Source: Spodoptera frugiperda (Eukaryota > Arthropoda > Insecta > Lepidoptera > Noctuidae). Taken from it: a stretch of DNA of 64,000 nucleotides. The position numbers and the translations under genes were made by a program. The notes beneath the pieces are model-generated. The model worked only from the letters and a program-made list of their open reading frames with translations. It was not told the origin of the DNA and ran no database searches. The stretch lies in NCBI RefSeq assembly GCF_023101765.2, contig NC_064216.1, positions 9,551,545 through 9,615,544 of the forward strand, in the 5' to 3' direction. Within the stretch, counting starts at the first letter, position 1; every line of letters begins with the position of its first letter. Shown here piece after piece: positions 58,830 through 64,000 of this stretch.

Positions 58830-60848
58830 GGCCAGTGCAGATACCTCTAATAAAGGTAAAAAGTAAAAGAAATTTATAGTAGAATGAAACCTATTGGAAA
58901 TGGAAGAGAATATGCTAAAAATGGAAAAAAATAAAAATTCCACTCCATCCGAGTTCGGGAAGTGGGGGGAGGGAGGTTTTAAGAGGAAAAATCGGTTTAT
59001 CGCAATTTTCGGCGAAACTACAAGTCCTATAAAAAAAGTTCAACAGCAAAGTTGCAGGTAATAAAAAGATCTACAACTTTTGTATTTACACTTTTTTTGT
59101 ATTACCTCAAAATTTTGTGAAAAAATCAAAAAACTACGATTTCGGTTTTTTATTGTTATCTTCGACAAAAATAATTATTTTTTAACGAAATTTTGTGAAA
59201 ACGTGCCTTTATGTGTACCAAATACAGTGTATTTTTTTGGAATTGAAAAATTAATTTTTTTATCAATTATTGATTAAATACCGAAAAATTATCCTAATTT
59301 TCAATCGAAAATTCACGCGTCAAAATATCAGATTTTTTATAAAGTTCGGTGGGCTTTTTGTTCGTTGAAATCTCTACTTTTCGATAGTGTAAAAAAAAAT
59401 TAACGTTACTATGGAAAATGTTCTGAAAAAACGCAATAAACTAAAAAAACTCGAATCAAAAAATTTGTTTTTCATCATTATGCACAATTTTAAGCTATTT
59501 ATTACAATTAACTCATGTAGCGTAAGATTTAATGGTACATTGACAATTAACAAAAATATATAAATTAAAACATTCTACTATGATTAACAATCAAATAAGT
59601 TAATAATGTTTATATTTGATAAGACATCTACAATGTTATAAGAAAAATGTAGAATTTTGTTTTAATTAAATACGTAGATACTTATATATTCTTATTTGAA
59701 GATAGTTTATAAACATTTTTTATTTTTTAAGTTGGCAAAATCATCCAATCCAATCCAATGACCTCTCTCGCCTTAGGTGAGGCGAGAGGGAGTGTCAGAC
59801 TCTTACTGACTAAAAACTACCCTGTTCCTATTCTTGCTCTTCGAGCTAGAGCCCCGGTGACCCGATAGGTAGTCCGCAGATCCGGATCAGGCATCAGCCA
59901 TACTAGACACCATCTGAGGTATTCTGCTGGCTCTTTGAGGCGCGCGCGGAACGCGACGCGCGGCATGCACGGGTCTAGTTCTGTTCGGGTGGAAGCTACC
60001 CTTGCTCGCCGTCTACAGACCCGTACTTACGGAGGCCAGAGTACTTTGCGCGATCCCCGACGCCCGGAATATCTCTCGCGAAGGCTGGGGGGTGAGGAGG
60101 TTCGTTCCCTGACGTGCCCCGCCTCCTTCTTTGCCCGCATGACTACTTCGCAGAAGGAAGAGACGTCATCCCAGTCTCGCTCGCTCCTCCAGAGACACTC
60201 CGGGCGTCGAGAATCGCGCGACGATCTCCAGCCACCGTTCACTATCACATGCTTTTTCAGAACATTTTCCATAGTAACGTTGATTTTTTTTTACACTATC
60301 GAAAAGTAGAGATTTCAACGAACAAAAAGCCCACCGAACTTTATAAAAAATCTGATATTTTGACGCGTGAATTTTCGATTGAAAATTAGGATAATTTTTC
60401 GGTATTTATTCAATAATAATTGGTAAAAAAATTAATTTTTCAATTCCAAAAAAATACAATCTATTTGGTACATATAAAGGCACGTTTTCACAAAATTTCG
60501 TTAAAAATTAATTATTTTTGTCGAAGATAACAATAAAAAACCGAAATCGTAGTTTTTTGATTTTTTCACAAAAATTTGAGGTAATACAAAAAAAGTGTAA
60601 ATACAAAAGTTGTAGATCTTTTTATTACCTGCAATTTTGCCGTTGAACTTTTATTTATAGGACTTGTAGTTTCGCCGAAAATTGCGAGAAACCGATTTTT
60701 CCTCTTAAAACCTCCCTCCCCCCCACTTCCCGAACTCGGATGGAGTGGAATTTTTATTTTTTTCCATTTTTAGCATATTCTCTTCCATTTCCAATAGGTT
60801 TCATTCTACTATAAATTTCTTTTGTTTCAAAACCTATCTGCACTGGCC
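58830..60848. mobile_element. Long inverted repeat, arms of about 0.6 kb
   Basis: 58830-59430 and 60253-60848 are inverted copies with few differences. The outer ends are GGCCAGTGCAGA and TCTGCACTGGCC with TA on each side (58828-58829, 60849-60850). The arms include AGTTCGGGAAGTGGGGGGAG and its complement. The spacer (59431-60252) is about 300 bp of AT-rich DNA plus a LINE insertion. No protein coding was seen. It looks like a foldback transposon with TA target preference. Confidence 0.75.
59735..60240 (-). mobile_element. R1-like LINE 3' end inside the long inverted repeat
   Basis: The longest family A copy. On the minus strand 60240 onward reads ERDWDDVSSFCEVVMRAKKE, resembling an R1-type ORF2 C-terminus. 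GC-rich 3' UTR and the TTAGTCAGTAAGAGTCTGAC tail follow, with the A-rich end at 59735. The frame is open for 81 codons but cut off at the 5' side. Its insertion postdates the inverted repeat. Confidence 0.65.
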
Positions 60849-60957
60849 TATACATGGAGCTTTTCACTCAGAAATTAATACTTGATTAATTTAATTATTT
60901 ATTTTGTTTCGTTTTCGTTGAAATATTTAGTACGTATTATGCTTTTGTGGACGAGTA

Positions 60958-61946
60958 GGGGAGGTAGGGGAGGGATGGGCAGTCGGGAGACATGGGCACC
61001 CCCCTTTTATTCTGATCCTGTCATAGGTTTTTCTTTTTTCTTAATTTGGTAGTTTACTTTACCGTCTGGCAAAACTGTTCATCCATAGACTATCTGTTAT
61101 TTCCGTCAGTTGTCAAACACAAACACATTTGAAGATTATGCGCTCGTAAAAGTAAATATTTTGTTGTGGATTCGGATCGTAATACAGAGAAAAGTAACGA
61201 AAGGTATGTGTATTTTTTATTATATATCTATTGTATATTTACTAACTAATAAATTAAACTAAAATTCACGTTTCAATACCTAAACAAAAAAAATGCCGGT
61301 AAATTGTGTTGAAAATGTGTACAGAGGGAGCAATGGGCATTCGGATGTGAGGGAGGTTTGGGCATGTCCAATGTTCTCTTCTTTATATTGCGTACAGGAG
61401 GTCTTTTGAAAATTATAATTGCCTGATTTAATTACACTATTGGAACTATTTTTAATTACAGAAAGATGCCGTTTAAATTCAAAAAGAAAGTTTGCGACCA
61501 GAAATTCCCAAAGATTTGATATTACGAGCCAAAAGGATCAAAAATAAAAACAACAGCTGATAAATATAAATATAAGCCTTTATGGGTTATAACTAATTTA
61601 AGAAAAGTCGTGATATATTTAAGATGCTTTTTTTTGTAGTTATTACGTTTATTTCTGGAGTCTATTATAGATGTTAATTAATGTTAAGTGTTTTACAGGC
61701 CATGCCCAAGCCTCCCACAGGGTGTGCCCAATGCTCCCTACCATAGGGAGCCTTGGGCATTTTTGCCTCAATTTTTCAATTACCTCCTAATTAAGAGACT
61801 GATTATTATTATAAGAAAGTTCTTTATAAGATATCTAGCCAAAAGTATAGAGCAATAGGAAGTCGCAATAAATGTTGATTATCTTCAAAATCTGACTTTT
61901 TATGCATTAAATTGTGAAAAAGTGCCCATCCCTCCCCTACCTCCCT
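60958..61946 (+). mobile_element. 989-bp TIR element with eight repeated motifs
   Basis: The 24-bp ends (60958-60981, 61923-61946) are inverted with one mismatch, both containing GGGAGGTAGGGGAGGGATGG. TA lies outside each (60956-60957, 61947-61948). GGGAGnnnTGGGCA occurs eight times: 60968, 60985, 61326, 61351 and 61746 on +; 61703, 61725 and 61923 on -. A donor-like AAAG|GTATGT near 61203 and an acceptor TTACAG at 61461 precede an ATG at 61466 that opens MPFKFKKKVCDQKFPKI then stops. This looks like the start of a spliced transposase gene whose body is lost. TA flanks suit the Tc1/mariner/pogo group. The basic start could be pogo-like, but that is a guess. Confidence 0.7.
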
Positions 61947-61948
61947 TA

Positions 61949-62360
61949 CTACTTAAAATTTCATTCAATTAATATGAGTGATATCCATACTGTTTATTTT
62001 AGATACTGATAAATTATTCCAATTATGTAGGTACTAATTTCTTTCCGATCTATCTTTGATTTACTCCCAAATTACACCTACTAATATTCACTAAAACGAT
62101 TCGTACAATTTATCATAATCACACAAAACAAATGGAAAAAGATATCATAGAATGCTAAAGGAATACTAAAGGGACATTACTGATGTCTGGCTCATTTAGC
62201 CACAATTGGACACAATCCAACAATGAAAAATATCATAATAGTCATGAATTATGATGTAACATTTGTTCCTATATTGATAGTTTTAGTAACTATTTGTAAT
62301 ACTAAAATGGGCACATGACAGTTTGGTAATGTACATAATATTAAACAGTAACGGTCTTTT
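61949..62360. other. Non-coding stretch, nothing recognised
   Basis: AT-rich, no exon or clear repeat. Confidence 0.4.
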
Positions 62361-62625
62361 TTTAGTGGGGAAAATCAACCTATGACTTCTCCCGCCTTGG
62401 GTGAGGCGAGAGAGAGTGTCAGTCTCTTACTGACTAAAAACCACCCGTTCCTACTTCTGCTTTTCGAGCCGAAGCCCCGGTAACTCACTAGGCAGTCTGC
62501 AGCTCAGGGTCGGCGTCAGCCTTACTTGGCCCTATCTGTGGTGGTCCGATGGGTCTTTGAGGTGCGCGCGGAACACAGCGCGCCGTACACACGGGTCTGG
62601 TTCTGGTCGGACGGTGAGCTACTAA
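62361..62625 (-). mobile_element. R1-like LINE tail (family A)
   Basis: TTTTTTTAGTGGGGAAAATC at the A-rich end, GACTTCTCCCGCCTTGGGTG, then GTGGTGGTCCGATGGGTCTT and a GC-rich upstream part. Confidence 0.65.
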
Positions 62626-64000
62626 TATTATATTGTGATTATATTTTGTGTAGGAACTTCAAAAGTTTGAATAAATAACAGCAATGACAGCTAAATATTA
62701 AACACTTCCTTTATTTGAAATTAAAAGACCACCAAAGTCAATGCATAAAGTTAATACTTATCACCCTAAGTTTATAGTGTTCATATCACTAAACAAACCT
62801 CTTCAGGTGTAGACCCATGAGACTGGAACACAAACAATAAGTTTCCTACACCTCTCAAACTTCGTTGACGCGCGGCCAAACTTAGGTTGAGTTGAATTTC
62901 CTCGTATGTTGTTATATTTTGTAGTTGAAATAAATATAAGACATTTGTAGGTACTTACTATATAACTGTTACATTGAATATGAGTAACTAGAACACCAAA
63001 CCGTGGGTCGACCACATAGCTGAATATATTTGTCCTACATCTAAAAGCCTAGGCTAATTCTGTAATTGTCATCTCGTCAATCGGACGGGAGGCCGCCATC
63101 TGTCTTTGGTTAGTTTGTTAGAAAAATCTCCACCAATGACGGATGAGAATGTGATTGAACTCACTTCTAATGTTTCGAATTGACAATCACAGAATAACTT
63201 AGCTGTTCTCGCTAAAGAACTAAAAGACTGACTAGGCGGCGCGCCCTGACAACTTGAACCTTTGTCTGCAACTCATCTGCTAAGCATGCAGCTTATTTTG
63301 GACTCTACTAGAGCGAGACCAAAACAACTAAAAAGAGCGTAGGAGGTACATTTAATTACACCTCTGTTCACTGCTTTGGGAAAAGGCAAACGTGACTTTA
63401 TAATTATGAAAAGCGGTTAGTTTTTGTCCTGAAATAACTGCTAACTAGTTTATTACTCCCAGAATACAAAGACCAAAAAACCTCAGCCTTCACGCAAAAG
63501 ATCTCAAACAACGTTCCCAATTTAAAACAGCGAATATTTTTCGCGTATAAAATATAAATATATGTATATAGGTATGCGTTTACCATGTTATTATGCTTTT
63601 GGTCCTAATTGGGCTCGACATGAACACAAATGGTTATAAATGCATCGTATTTGTTTGTTTCCAACATTCTGGCACGCCAATGATGCTTATACTAACAGTA
63701 ATATTTCATTCTTTGTTATTTTGCTTGCAGTATTAAAACAATTTGAAACTGTTATGTCCATAGTTTTTGAAAAACGTGTTGGAATAAATGAAAATGTATT
63801 CTATTGTATGTAATATTATATATAGTCAAGTTTGTTTAAATTTATTGGACAGTTAGAAACCTAATTATTAATTTGGATAGGTACGTTTACAAGTATATAC
63901 GAGTATTATTATTTTTTAGTTTTGATACCGTTAACATTTCAGTACCCATATCGAGGGGTAACGGGCTATTTGGTTTAAGCGACATTTTGGGTGATATTGA
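62626..64000. other. Non-coding stretch with one probable MITE
   Basis: 63053-63205 has inverted ends (GGCTAATTCTGTAATTGTCA and TGACAATCACAGAATAACTT-AGC), matching the scrap at 54450-54480. The rest is AT-rich, without a recognisable exon up to the window edge. Confidence 0.4.

Noticed and set aside
59080..59277. 65-codon frame in the left arm of the long inverted repeat
   Set aside because: Low-complexity Phe/Ile/Lys-rich translation of AT-rich DNA, not maintained as a frame in the other arm.

Overview
The window is nuclear DNA of a moth, most likely a noctuid. It is AT-rich, its genes are split by introns with GT/AG borders, and it is packed with non-LTR retrotransposon tails, tRNA-derived SINEs and small terminal-inverted-repeat (TIR) elements of types common in noctuid genomes. 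The species assignment rests on remembered repeat style and was not tested. No bacterial, viral or CRISPR content was seen.

Only two protein-coding genes can be supported, both on the + strand. The first is the insect orthologue of NDNF (Drosophila nord), a secreted fibronectin type III protein. Its 12 coding exons run from 32178 to 43527 and join in phase to give 560 aa, close to the vertebrate length (568 aa). The second is a two-exon C2H2 zinc-finger gene of the ZNF277 type (45033-46918, 431 aa, five fingers). No functional link between these neighbours is visible.

The main structural fact is that 6693-23244 and 23273-40404 are the same locus given twice, separated by a 28-base N gap (23245-23272). 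Homology begins at the first base after the gap and, on the other side, ends at the last base before it. All eight exonic differences found between the copies are synonymous, and several transposon insertions differ between them. This is best read as two alleles laid end to end by the assembler (a false duplication). The true locus is probably 1-6692, then one copy, then 40405 onward. Copy A also lacks the first 151 bases of NDNF exon 6 and its splice acceptor, so it is either a broken allele or a contig-end error.

Layout: 1-6692 is gene-poor, with a TA-flanked MITE, LINE tails and a SINE. 6693-15640 (copy A) and 23273-32158 (copy B) hold upstream or 5' non-coding DNA with LINE tails, MITEs and a Tc1 relic. 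15660-23140 (copy A) and 32178-43527 (copy B plus single-copy DNA) hold NDNF. 45033-46918 holds the ZNF277-like gene. 46919-64000 has no recognisable host gene but many mobile elements: a near-perfect 332-bp foldback, an inverted pair of Helitron-like elements, a hAT-type MITE with an 8-bp target duplication, tandem duplications with an octamer microsatellite, an inverted repeat with 0.6-kb arms, and a 989-bp TIR element.

The most unusual item is that 989-bp element (60958-61946). It carries eight copies of GGGAGnnnTGGGCA and what looks like the start of a spliced, deleted transposase. I found no undescribed multi-gene system.
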